A stretch of 64,000 nucleotides of DNA from Synechococcus sp. CS-1330 (GTDB lineage: Bacteria > Cyanobacteriota > Cyanobacteriia > PCC-6307 > Cyanobiaceae): positions 62,001 to 126,000 of the forward strand of contig JAHLYR010000047.1 of the NCBI GenBank assembly GCA_025128025.1, in the 5' to 3' direction. The notes under the pieces are model-generated. The model was not told where the DNA came from and did no database searches. It worked only from the letters and a program-made list of their open reading frames with translations. A program made the position numbers and the translations under genes. Positions 9,618 to 20,748 of the stretch are shown in pieces (the stretch's first letter is position 1; every line of letters begins with the position of its first letter).

Positions 9618-10060
9618 GCTCAAGTCTTGAGCCGCTCCCGCAGCTCCGCTTCATCCAGCCCGCTACTCCCAGGCTTTCGGCCTTGCTGAGTTGGCTGCTG
9701 GTCTCCTGGATTAGAGACTGGGCGGCGCTGCGGCTCAAAGATGGCAGGCTGCCGGTGAGCACGATGGTCTGCTCGGCAAGGGGCGTCTTCGGCCCGGTTG
9801 CCAGCGAGAAGCCCAGCTACTCCAGATCCAGTAGCAGCTGGTTGGTGGGGGGTGGCAACCACCCCGGTGCTCACCATCTTGCAGGCCAGCCGCAGCAAAA
9901 TGCTCGGCGCCTCCTCGGCAGCGTATTTGAGGGCAATCGCCCAGCGAGGCGCCTTTTGGGTGAAGCCGCCGGCGTCTTGGAGGCGCAGATCCTTGAGCCT
10001 GCCCCCAAGCCGTCGCTGGCGTAAGCCTCCAGTCCAGGCTTTGACACTGGCTGCAGGGAC
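9618..10060 (-). pseudogene. Decayed, internally deleted copy of ligA
   Basis: The minus strand matches intact ligA downstream (10947-13007) at many places but has no long frame. The segment around 9640-9850 corresponds to ligA 10990-11290 (BRCT and C-terminal part), with small internal losses near the sites equivalent to 11062-11120 and 11195-11220. It then jumps to sequence matching ligA 11976-12170 (oligonucleotide-binding region side), so about 0.7 kb is missing, with ACCAC shared at both ends of the deletion. The stretch 9896-10006 is almost identical to 12012-12122. It is a dead tandem copy separated from the live gene by a sulfotransferase gene. Confidence 0.85.
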
Positions 10061-10143
10061 GCGGCGGGTCGCTGTAGGTTGGCATATATTAAATTGACTA
10101 AAGGGCTGGCGATCTTTAAGGCCTGCCTGAGGATTAGGAGCCT

Positions 10144-13440
<3,297 letters not shown>

Positions 13441-13551
13441 CTCGATTCCAGCTGCGCTTGAGAGGTGCAGAGTCTGACCGACGGCCTTGCCTCTTGAGAC
13501 CTGGCGCCTGGGCTCGGCACAATGCACCCAGCCCCTGCGTTCCCCGGCGGC

Positions 13552-14097
13552 ATGCCCCTTGAGCCTCTGCTGCCGCTGTTTCACCGGCTCGACCGGGAAT
13601 GGTTTGACGGCAGCCTGGCGCCTGCTGGTCAGCGGTTAGTGGATCTGCGCTGGAGTGACGGCCGCATGCGCCGCACCGCAGGGCTCTACCGGCGCGGACG
13701 TCATCCCGATGGGCGCCCCCTGTGCGAAATCGTGCTGTCGCGGCCCCTGCTCGATCCCCTGCCGCAGGAAGCCACCCTCAGCACCCTCTGCCACGAAATG
13801 ATCCACGCCTGGGTGGATCGGGTGGTGGGTGTCGAGGAGGCCCATGGCCCCCACTTCCGCGCCCGTATGGCCGCCATCAACGCCGCCCAGGCTGGCTTCA
13901 AGGTGAGCATCCGCCACCGCTACCCCTTGCCCTCCAGCACCAGAGCGCCCCGCTGGCTGGCCTGTTGCCCCAACTGCGGCGTCAGCGCCCCCTACCGCCG
14001 CCGGGTGCAAGGTTTGGCCTGCCGCTTCTGTTGCGATCGGCTGCACGGCGGCCGCTGGCACGCCAGTTGTCTGTTGCGATTTGAGCAGGCGACCTAA
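13552..14097 (+). CDS. SprT-like zinc metalloprotease-fold protein
   Basis: About 181 residues from ATG 13552 (ATG 13522 is also in frame and would add ten). The zinc motif HEMIHAW (HExxH) near residue 85 with a downstream His (GPHFRARM) defines the SprT/Spartan-like fold, and the C-terminus carries a zinc-ribbon (CCPNCG, then CRFCC). Spartan relatives process DNA-protein crosslinks in eukaryotes; the function of bacterial members is not established. It is divergent from the ligA transcript, with the promoter region between 13440 and 13522. Confidence 0.8.
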   Translation: MPLEPLLPLFHRLDREWFDGSLAPAGQRLVDLRWSDGRMRRTAGLYRRGRHPDGRPLCEIVLSRPLLDPLPQEATLSTLCHEMIHAWVDRVVGVEEAHGPHFRARMAAINAAQAGFKVSIRHRYPLPSSTRAPRWLACCPNCGVSAPYRRRVQGLACRFCCDRLHGGRWHASCLLRFEQAT

Positions 14098-14120
14098 GGT
14101 CCCGGCAGCACGGCACTGCC

Positions 14121-14216
14121 ATGGGCGTTTTCCTCTGGACCCTGGAATTCGGAGGCCTCACCATTGCCTTGGTGGGGATGGGCCGGGAGCGCTGGCTGGC
14201 GAGTCGTCGTCGCTAG
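14121..14216 (+). CDS. Possible 31-residue membrane miniprotein
   Basis: An ATG at 14121 opens a 31-codon frame encoding a hydrophobic N-terminal half (MGVFLWTLEFGGLTIALVGM) followed by a strongly basic tail (GRERWLASRRR). One transmembrane helix with a positive C-terminus is typical of cyanobacterial photosystem or cytochrome small subunits, but the sequence does not match one I know. It lies in an otherwise empty gap between two plus-strand genes. Coding status is uncertain. Confidence 0.35.
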   Translation: MGVFLWTLEFGGLTIALVGMGRERWLASRRR

Positions 14217-14237
14217 CTGGATCCTTAGCCTGGGGCC

Positions 14238-14708
14238 ATGCCTGAATCCTGGAAAGATCTAGATCGCCTGGTGAGTGCGGGCCGCCAGCTCGTGGATGGG
14301 GTGTCCGGTGCCCGCCCCGGCTCCCGCAGCGGCAATCGGGGCGAAGGCCGCCGGCTCGCTGGCCTTGGTCGTTGGGTGGAAAACAAGCTCGATTGGATCC
14401 TTGAAGACGAGGAAGACTGGCGCGAGCCCTGGCAGGAGACTCGCCCTGAACTGGTTTCCCAGGACCGGCCTCGCCGCCGCCTTGATGCCATTTCTCGTCG
14501 CAGTGCCGCGCCACCCCAGGGCCAGCCCAGACAAGCAAGGGAGCCAGAAGAATGGCCCGAAGATGAAGCTTTCGCCCTGCCTCGTTGGCAGCGGCAGCCG
14601 TCTAGTGCGCTCCAATCCCAGCCCCAAACCCAATCCCAGCCCCCATCACAATCCCAGCTCCCGGGCCGCGCCATGCCCCGCTCCAGCAGACGCCGAGCTG
14701 GGGGCTGA
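14238..14708 (+). CDS. Hypothetical protein with disordered Gln/Ser/Pro tail
   Basis: 156 residues. The N-terminal part (PESWKDLDRLVSAGRQLVDG, then GLGRWVENKLDWILED) looks like two amphipathic helices; the remainder is acidic then Pro/Gln/Ser-rich (alternating SQPQ/SQPP repeats near residues 122-145) and ends in a basic Arg/Ser cluster. It has no recognised enzyme domain. Codon use matches a real gene of this genome. Length and layout resemble short lineage-specific picocyanobacterial proteins. It precedes the DUF1269 gene by about 50 bases on the same strand. Confidence 0.55.
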   Translation: MPESWKDLDRLVSAGRQLVDGVSGARPGSRSGNRGEGRRLAGLGRWVENKLDWILEDEEDWREPWQETRPELVSQDRPRRRLDAISRRSAAPPQGQPRQAREPEEWPEDEAFALPRWQRQPSSALQSQPQTQSQPPSQSQLPGRAMPRSSRRRAGG

Positions 14709-14756
14709 GGGCTGCTCCGGCAAGCTGGTTAAGTTGGCTGCAAATGCACTTAAAAG

Positions 14757-15278
14757 ATGGGCAGCCTTGTGGTGGTTGGCTTTCCGAAGGCGGAAGAAGC
14801 CGAGCAGGTGCGGCGCGAGTTGGTGGACATACAGCGTGAGCAGCTGATTGCCCTCGAGGATGCGGTGGTGGTGGAGCACGACAGCGAGGGCCAGGTGCAC
14901 CTGCGTCAGGCCATCAATCTCACCGCTGCTGGCGCCCTAGGCGGTGGCTTTTGGGGCACCTTGGTGGGCCTGTTGTTTCTCAATCCCCTGCTGGGTGCTG
15001 CCGTGGGAGCGGGTGTGGGCGCAGCCTCGGGCTCCCTTTCCGACATCGGCATCAACGATGGCTTCATGCGCGAGCTGGGCGAGACCCTGCCCCGCGGTAG
15101 CGCGGCCCTGTGCCTGCTGGTGCGGGAAGCCACGCCAGATCGGGTGATCGAGCGCCTGCGCGCCCATGCTCCCCACGCCAAGTTGCTACGCAGCAACCTC
15201 AGCCATACCGACGAGGATCAGTTGCGGGAGCTGCTGGAGCGGGCGCGCCTGCAGGCAGAAGCCTTGCGTCTTACCTGA
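14757..15278 (+). CDS. DUF1269 family membrane protein
   Basis: 173 residues. The N-terminus begins with a ferredoxin-like fold (SLVVVGFPKAEEAEQVRREL) followed by a glycine-rich hydrophobic hairpin (GALGGGFWGTLVGLLFLNPL, then GAAVGAGVGAASGSLSDIGI) and a second soluble part with ALCLLVREATPDRVIERL. This is the standard DUF1269 layout, a family of bacterial membrane-associated proteins with no assigned biochemistry. Its 3' end overlaps the convergent gene 15218-15676 by 61 bases. Confidence 0.8.
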   Translation: MGSLVVVGFPKAEEAEQVRRELVDIQREQLIALEDAVVVEHDSEGQVHLRQAINLTAAGALGGGFWGTLVGLLFLNPLLGAAVGAGVGAASGSLSDIGINDGFMRELGETLPRGSAALCLLVREATPDRVIERLRAHAPHAKLLRSNLSHTDEDQLRELLERARLQAEALRLT

Positions 15279-15676
15279 AACCGGCAGCCCCGTTGGCGCA
15301 GCTCCTGATTCACCTGGGTCACCAGGTTTGCAGGTAGGTCGCTGGCCATTTCCTCGGCGGAGGTGTTGATCGAGGGGGACCCCTGCTCCAGGGCGCTGAG
15401 CAGGTCTGCCCATTGGTCGATCAGGTTGCGCTCGGCCATGGGCCGCAGACCCTTCTCCTGCAGCAGGGTTGCGCAGCCTTCCCCGTTCCAAACAGCGTTG
15501 GGGCAGGTGGCATGGGGATGGTGTTGATAGGCCAGACCCTGTTGCAGGGCCTTACTGCTGGGGGCACCGTTCTGCTGGCGCAGGCCGGCATCGCTGAGCA
15601 GCCGGCCGCAATGCACGGCGGATATGCCGTAGATGCGGCCGAGGTCGGTGAGGCTCAACCAGAGGCTTGTAGTCAT
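15218..15676 (-). CDS. Hypothetical protein (152 residues)
   Basis: From ATG 15676 the frame begins MTTSLWLSLTDLGRIYGISAVHC, a segment that could form a helix-turn-helix-like unit, and contains a central His/Cys-containing part and a helical end (NLIDQWADLLSALEQG). The last 20 codons overlap the convergent DUF1269 gene, and there the composition turns Arg/Ser-rich, so the functional protein may effectively end earlier. No family recognised; codon use over 15290-15676 is consistent with a gene. Confidence 0.5.
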   Translation of the reverse strand: MTTSLWLSLTDLGRIYGISAVHCGRLLSDAGLRQQNGAPSSKALQQGLAYQHHPHATCPNAVWNGEGCATLLQEKGLRPMAERNLIDQWADLLSALEQGSPSINTSAEEMASDLPANLVTQVNQELRQRGCRFQVRRKASACRRARSSSSRN

Positions 15677-15760
15677 GGCCAGGCTCCCCGGCGCAAGTGG
15701 CCCCATGCTGGGCAGAGCACTAGGCGCGTCAATCCGTCAACCTCGAATTGCTGTAAGCCG

Positions 15761-16378
15761 TTACTGAGTTTGTAAATCGTGACAAAGCTTGGCCGGGCCC
15801 AGCCAGTGTTCAAGGGCCGGTGAGAACACCTCCCGAATCACGGTGAGCTCCTTGCCCCCGCGGAAGAAGCGGTAGTGGCGACTCCAGAAGGGTCCCGCCA
15901 GGCCAAAGCGCTGCTCCAGCCAGGGAGCAGCAACAAGGGCCAGGCCATCCACCTCGCGGAACAGTTCAGCCCGGTTGGCCGTCAGGCTGCGCCAGATCGG
16001 CAGCTCCCGCTGCTGTAGGTAGGCGTCGGCCTGGCTTTGATTCCACCAGCTCTCTGCCCAGGCCAGGGTCTTGTCGCCGCAGCGCAGCCACACCTGGCGC
16101 CGCAGCAGGGGACCATCGAGCTCCACGATTTCCGGGGGCGGTGGCGCGCCGGCGCCGGGGCCAGCTGGCTCAGGCGCCATGGCGATCAGTTCGATCTCCA
16201 CCGGCTTGCCCGTGAGCGACTCCAGGTGCCGGGTGGGGCTGCCGTCACCCAGCAGCAGCAGGCGCCAGGGGCCGCTCAGCAGACCATCTCCAGCGGCGGT
16301 ACTGCCGTCGCTGAGGTTGAGCTGCCAGATAGGCTCCGGCGAGGTTTGCAGCTTGGTCTTATCACTGACAGTGCTCAT
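15761..16378 (-). CDS. Chorismate pyruvate-lyase (DUF98 type)
   Basis: About 205 residues. The core WRLLLLGDGSPTRHLESLTG, the following RRQVWLRCGDKTLAWAESWW block, and the ELPIWRSL segment are the signature of the cyanobacterial DUF98 chorismate lyases, which make 4-hydroxybenzoate and pyruvate from chorismate for plastoquinone synthesis; the Synechocystis homologue was shown to have this activity. I chose ATG 16378 because upstream sequence overlaps the promoter region of the divergent glycosyltransferase gene at 16436. It is the last housekeeping gene before the lower-GC polysaccharide block. Confidence 0.85.
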   Translation of the reverse strand: MSTVSDKTKLQTSPEPIWQLNLSDGSTAAGDGLLSGPWRLLLLGDGSPTRHLESLTGKPVEIELIAMAPEPAGPGAGAPPPPEIVELDGPLLRRQVWLRCGDKTLAWAESWWNQSQADAYLQQRELPIWRSLTANRAELFREVDGLALVAAPWLEQRFGLAGPFWSRHYRFFRGGKELTVIREVFSPALEHWLGPAKLCHDLQTQ

Positions 16379-16435
16379 CTCTAAATTCTGGCTAGCAGCT
16401 TCAGCTTTCGGCGCCTGGGTGGGTAATTTGAACTC

Positions 16436-17515
16436 ATGCGGATGGCGCCATTGCTTCCTGAAGTCGTCGTTACCAACCTTCACCGGCGCTACACCGGTGT
16501 GTCTGCCACGGTGATGGCGCTGGTAGCGGAACAGCGGAGATATTTAAACGTGGCAGTCTGGGACTGGGGTGGCCTCGCCCTTGGGGGAGAAGTGAGTTTT
16601 TTGCAAATTTTGCGTTGGGGTTGGTCTTCACCGTCCCATTGGCGTTGGCGGGTATGGCATGCCAGGCGTGACAACGAGTTATTTGTGGGCCTGCTGCTTC
16701 GCTCACTGCTGCGACAGCCTTGGAAAGTTGTATTTACCTCTGCTGCGCCTAAGCGGCCCAGCTGGTGGTTGCGGCTTCTGATCCGGCATTGTGATGCGGT
16801 GATTGCTACTTCACCGCGTTCTGCTGATTTTCTGGAGCGTTGTGATGCGGTGATCTTTCACGGGGTTGACTGCCAACTATTTCAGCCGCCTGCTGACCGT
16901 CAGGCGGCCCTTGCAGAGGTAGGACTTGCTGGGCGTCATGTTATTGGTAGCTACGGGCGGATTCGCCCTAGTAAGGGCACGGACCTGTTTGTGGATGCGC
17001 TGATCCAAGTGTTGCCATGTCAGCCAGACTGGGTTGGTGTGATAACGGGTCTGTGCCAGAGGCGCGATCAGGCATTCCTTAATGTTTTGTTGCGGCGAAT
17101 TGCAGAAGCTGGACTGGAAGAGCGGATTCGGTTTGTTGGTGATTTAGAGCAAACTGAGATTAGGCGCTGGTATCAGAGAGCCTCGATTTGTGTAGCAGCT
17201 TCTCGCCGTGAGGGCTTTGGTCTCACTCCACTGGAAGCAATGGCAAGTGGTTGTGTGCCTGTCACTTCGCAGGCAGGGGCGTGGCCATGGATTATCCAGC
17301 CGGATTTTGGTGCCGTGTTCGAATCTGGATCTTCAACTAGCTTGGCCGCTAAGCTTGCCCCCTTGATGACCAACATTGAAAATTTAGATCATTTGGCGAT
17401 GGTTGCGCGTAACGCGGCATCCCAACAACATTCTATTCAGAGAGAGGCAAGTCAGCTGAATCAAGTGTATTGCGATCTCCTGAGTGCCACTAGTAAGCTA
17501 TTGCCCGTCCCTTGA
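16436..17515 (+). CDS. GT4 glycosyltransferase, LPS core mannosyltransferase-like (LpcC type)
   Basis: 359 residues, GT-B fold. It follows the LpcC family of lipopolysaccharide-core mannosyltransferases closely: the N-terminal TNLHRRYTGVSATVMAL, the phrase RVWHARRDNE, VFTSAAPKRP, DAVIATSPRSADFL, a nucleotide-sugar domain beginning GSYGRIRPSKGTDLFVDAL, and the acceptor EGFGLTPLEAMASG motif with its EX7E glutamates. It likely transfers a hexose to a lipid-linked or LPS-core acceptor at the inner membrane. The start ATG 16436 faces the chorismate lyase start 57 bases away. The downstream GT2 gene starts 10 bases after the stop, indicating co-transcription. Confidence 0.85.
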   Translation: MRMAPLLPEVVVTNLHRRYTGVSATVMALVAEQRRYLNVAVWDWGGLALGGEVSFLQILRWGWSSPSHWRWRVWHARRDNELFVGLLLRSLLRQPWKVVFTSAAPKRPSWWLRLLIRHCDAVIATSPRSADFLERCDAVIFHGVDCQLFQPPADRQAALAEVGLAGRHVIGSYGRIRPSKGTDLFVDALIQVLPCQPDWVGVITGLCQRRDQAFLNVLLRRIAEAGLEERIRFVGDLEQTEIRRWYQRASICVAASRREGFGLTPLEAMASGCVPVTSQAGAWPWIIQPDFGAVFESGSSTSLAAKLAPLMTNIENLDHLAMVARNAASQQHSIQREASQLNQVYCDLLSATSKLLPVP

Positions 17516-17525
17516 TTCTTGCGCA

Positions 17526-18404
17526 ATGACCCAGCCTGCCGTTAGCCTCATCATCTCAACTTATAATTCTGTTGAGTGGTTGTCTAAAGTTTTAGAAAGC
17601 GTATTTTCTCAGTCTTTTAATGATTTTGAAGTAATTATTGCCGACGATGGTTCCAGGGCTGATACAGCATCCCTGTTGAGGAGCTATGCAGCAAGAAGTC
17701 CAGTACGGGTTTCACATATTTGGCAGCAGGATCAGGGATTTCAGAAATGTCGAATTTTAAATAAAGCCATCGCAGTTTCAAGAGGTAAAAGGTTGCTGTT
17801 TACAGATGGCGATTGCGTGCTGCCGCAAGATTTTATCGCCGTCCACCAGGATATGGCGAGGCCGGGTTACTATTTGACAGGAGCATATTTCAAGTTGCCC
17901 CAACGTGTATCTGATCTCATTTCCGCTGAAGAGATACGTAATGGTAGTGTTTTTAGGGCCTCATGGATTCTTAGCCATGGATTAAAGCCAAGTATTAAAT
18001 TAGCAAAGCTAATTGTGCCGCGATCTCTTGCCAGAGTTGCTAACCACCTAACTCCTACCAAGAAAACCTGGAACGGTCACAATTCATCGTGCTTACGCAG
18101 TGAGGCAATTAAGGTCAATGGTTTTAACGAAGACATACAGTACGGCGGGCAAGATGTTGAATATGGCACTCGATTGAATCATGCAGGAATTCATGGGCGC
18201 CATCTTCGTTTTTCTACTATACCACTACATCTTTACCATGGTCATTCCTATGTTACGCCTGGAATGCGAGAACGCAGTTTGAATCAGCGTAAGGAAACTA
18301 TTAGACAGCATCGCGTTCGAGCTCTGCGAGGTCTGGATCAATGGCTTAAGCCTGATGGGTCGGTCTGTCTTGACCCAGAAGATCACTATCTAGTCCTGAG
18401 TTGA
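17526..18404 (+). CDS. GT2 glycosyltransferase
   Basis: 292 residues from ATG 17526. The GT-A core starts VSLIISTYNSVEWLSKVLES and continues with VIIADDGSRADT; the metal-binding DxD is in LFTDGDCVLP. The middle FQKCRILNKAIAVSRGKRLL and the later GGQDVEYGTRLNHAGI are typical of the GT2 group with a galactosyltransferase-like C-terminal acceptor segment, common in LPS and exopolysaccharide loci. Sugar specificity is unknown. Its 3' end overlaps the convergent gene by 19 bases. Confidence 0.85.
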   Translation: MTQPAVSLIISTYNSVEWLSKVLESVFSQSFNDFEVIIADDGSRADTASLLRSYAARSPVRVSHIWQQDQGFQKCRILNKAIAVSRGKRLLFTDGDCVLPQDFIAVHQDMARPGYYLTGAYFKLPQRVSDLISAEEIRNGSVFRASWILSHGLKPSIKLAKLIVPRSLARVANHLTPTKKTWNGHNSSCLRSEAIKVNGFNEDIQYGGQDVEYGTRLNHAGIHGRHLRFSTIPLHLYHGHSYVTPGMRERSLNQRKETIRQHRVRALRGLDQWLKPDGSVCLDPEDHYLVLS

Positions 18405-19642
18405 TATTGCTCGCCAATCTCTTCCTTAAGTTGTTGCCGAAAAAGGCCCACTAGAATATTCTTTTGTGTGATAAGTTCTTGCGTCTCCTCTTCAATATGA
18501 GCTTGTAGCGACTGACGAGATGTCGTGTGCTCGTCGCTAGGAATGATTGCTGCAATTGTCTCAAGGGCAATTAGGGGTTTCTCATATGTCATGGCTAGTC
18601 CGATCGCTCCTGTTGTTTGTCCGCAGGATGAGTAGTGTTGGCGTTTTAAATCAAGAAGACAGCTTGAATTTATGATCGAATTAGCCAGGCATTGATCTGA
18701 CACCTTTGAGTATTTTGTCAACGAAAGATCGAGAGACCCTCCAATCCAGAGTGACGAAAGATTTGGGTACTTAAGGATAAATAGCCAAGAGGCTGGTAAT
18801 GCAAATAGGCGAAATACTTTTTCATACCATGATTCGAGCTTTATCCTCCCTACGATTTTTATTAAAACTTTTTGAGAACGTAACCATTCTCGATGGTTAT
18901 TCAGTTTGGCGAGGCTTTTATAGTTACGGCGTTTCGAGCTGATTTCACCAGCAACAACCATAGTTATACCATCAATGGAGGCTGCTTTTAAATTCTCACC
19001 AGACAAAGTGTAAAGTCCAATTGCGGGCATGATTAGTTCTGACCGAAATCGATTCGGAAACGCTTTGCGGCTAAATTCTGCGGTCTCTTTGCTTAAGTAG
19101 ATGGCCGATATTTTTGCGCACTCATTTTGCTTAAGGCTCCCTATTAGCCTGGCGGCATCTTCCTGCGGCTTGTGCATAACAATATAAACTAACTTGTTGC
19201 ACTTTAGTGCTTCTCTTATTGTCAGTAGCATTTGCTCGTAGCGTGACTGGCGCGAATTCGGGCGGCGTGCCTGTGTATGCTTTGAAGGTGGAGGGATGGT
19301 TCCAATAAATAAAGCATCAGCCGCCCGAAAGTGCGGTTCAATCGCTTGGGAGTCGTCTGAGACTAGAATATTGAATTCTGCATGGTTAAGCCTGGCCAAC
19401 TCTTTTAGTTGCTCGAAGCTACCTGCCGCAAACCTTCTTATCGCCTTATTAATTCCTCCCGAGGGGGATACAATTAGGGTGTTATAATTAAGCTCTACTG
19501 AATATTTGCAGAATGCAGCAAGTACTTCATGATGAAAAGTCATGAATTCTATGGCGGTTATTGATGCATTTTGGTTTGATCTGAGGGGCAGGGAAAATGA
19601 ATCAACTCTGTAGCCACCCTGGTCATCCATTCCTTTGTTCAC
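18386..19642 (-). CDS. Unknown protein in polysaccharide island
   Basis: 418 residues from GTG 19642 (an ATG at 19630 is in frame). I do not recognise the family. The sequence has alternating strand/helix segments with hydrophobic beta-like stretches (NTLIVSPSGGINKAIRR, FNILVSDDSQ, KLVYIVMHKPQEDAARLIG, ITMVVAGEI, VLIKIVGRI) and a late GAIGLAMTYEKPLIALETI followed by a Glu-rich helix. This alternation would suit a Rossmann-like GT-B glycosyltransferase, and the neighbours fit, but no diagnostic donor-binding motif is visible. No signal peptide or clear membrane helix. AT-rich like its neighbours. Confidence 0.7.
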   Translation of the reverse strand: MNKGMDDQGGYRVDSFSLPLRSNQNASITAIEFMTFHHEVLAAFCKYSVELNYNTLIVSPSGGINKAIRRFAAGSFEQLKELARLNHAEFNILVSDDSQAIEPHFRAADALFIGTIPPPSKHTQARRPNSRQSRYEQMLLTIREALKCNKLVYIVMHKPQEDAARLIGSLKQNECAKISAIYLSKETAEFSRKAFPNRFRSELIMPAIGLYTLSGENLKAASIDGITMVVAGEISSKRRNYKSLAKLNNHREWLRSQKVLIKIVGRIKLESWYEKVFRLFALPASWLFILKYPNLSSLWIGGSLDLSLTKYSKVSDQCLANSIINSSCLLDLKRQHYSSCGQTTGAIGLAMTYEKPLIALETIAAIIPSDEHTTSRQSLQAHIEEETQELITQKNILVGLFRQQLKEEIGEQYQLRTR

Positions 19643-19663
19643 GATGCTAGGTACATGTATTGT

Positions 19664-20692
19664 TTAAGGCTGGAAAACCTGCTTGGATTTTTGATCTAAA
19701 GCATAACCTTCTTTGTTATTGATTTGAAGCAAGGTAATTGACTTGGCGACTTCATGTTGATGCACGAGCCGCCTAAATAGGCGATTGCTATAGGCCAAGA
19801 CCTTGTAAAGTGGTCCTTTAATTGTATGCAAAGCCCTGTATAAGAGCATGTTGTCTCTTATTGATTTTGCAACTTCGTCGTTTAGACTGCTTCTCTGTCG
19901 ACAGAGGCTTGATGCAGTGGCGGAAGCCTGAGCTTTATTTGTTAAGCAAAGAGCAGCCACAATTTGTGCTGCGGTTTCTTCCAGATTAATTTCAATATTG
20001 GTTTCGTAGGTCAAAATTTGGTCATATTTAAATCCAGAATTTGGCGGCGCTATGGAGTCATTCTCGATTTTTAATTTTTGATAGCACCTTGCGGCATTAA
20101 TGCAAATGTATAGCCTTTTGAGCCTTCCTGCTGACGTGCTTTTTACCGGTCGAACAGTTGACCATTGTCTTGTTTGCTTGGCGATTGCATAGGAAGCCGC
20201 TTGTTTATATATGTCCAGCCTATGTAGGTAGTCTTTGCGTACTTCAAGATTGGGATTGAGGCTTTTGGCCTGCTCGATAAGGGCATTCAAGTAACCCAGA
20301 TGTGACGCATGACAGTTGATACCTAAGGTCCCGTCCACGGCGCGATGTCTCACAAGTTCCTCAAAATATTTGCTTAATACTATGATTTCATGTTTAGGAT
20401 TTGATCGAGTGTGAGCCGGCTTCTCGATGGCGCCATAGCGAGAAGCTAGGTAGGGCATGTACTGGAACGGTTGAAGATATTCGTGAATGACGAGCCCAGT
20501 TTGTTTGTATATCTCAGTGCAAAGTGCCGTGCTTCCGCTTCTGGGCGTGGAAATCAGGATATAAAGATTTTTTATCTCTCTATTATGGGGGATTGGATTG
20601 TCAAAATCTGACGAGGCGAAATCATGATCTTGGATTGCAGTTTTAAGATCGGTGGGGACTGGCATGTAGAGCATTTTAGTCTCATCCTGCAT
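19664..20692 (-). CDS. Stf0-type sulfotransferase
   Basis: 342 residues from ATG 20692. The PAPS 5'-phosphosulfate loop is TPRSGSTALC near residue 54, and YLHRLDIYKQAASYAIAKQT with the following RQWST is the characteristic Stf0/NodH-type second motif. Members sulfate carbohydrates such as trehalose or Nod factor. Inside a glycosyltransferase cluster it most likely decorates the island's polysaccharide. It lies 21 bases upstream of the unknown gene on the same strand (stop 19664, next start 19642), so the two are probably one operon, divergent from the ligase-like gene at 20749. Confidence 0.8.
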   Translation of the reverse strand: MQDETKMLYMPVPTDLKTAIQDHDFASSDFDNPIPHNREIKNLYILISTPRSGSTALCTEIYKQTGLVIHEYLQPFQYMPYLASRYGAIEKPAHTRSNPKHEIIVLSKYFEELVRHRAVDGTLGINCHASHLGYLNALIEQAKSLNPNLEVRKDYLHRLDIYKQAASYAIAKQTRQWSTVRPVKSTSAGRLKRLYICINAARCYQKLKIENDSIAPPNSGFKYDQILTYETNIEINLEETAAQIVAALCLTNKAQASATASSLCRQRSSLNDEVAKSIRDNMLLYRALHTIKGPLYKVLAYSNRLFRRLVHQHEVAKSITLLQINNKEGYALDQKSKQVFQP

Positions 20693-20748
20693 CAATATTT
20701 TGGCCGAGTCATTGGCCTGTTAAACTAATCAAGATTCGTCGGTCGATC

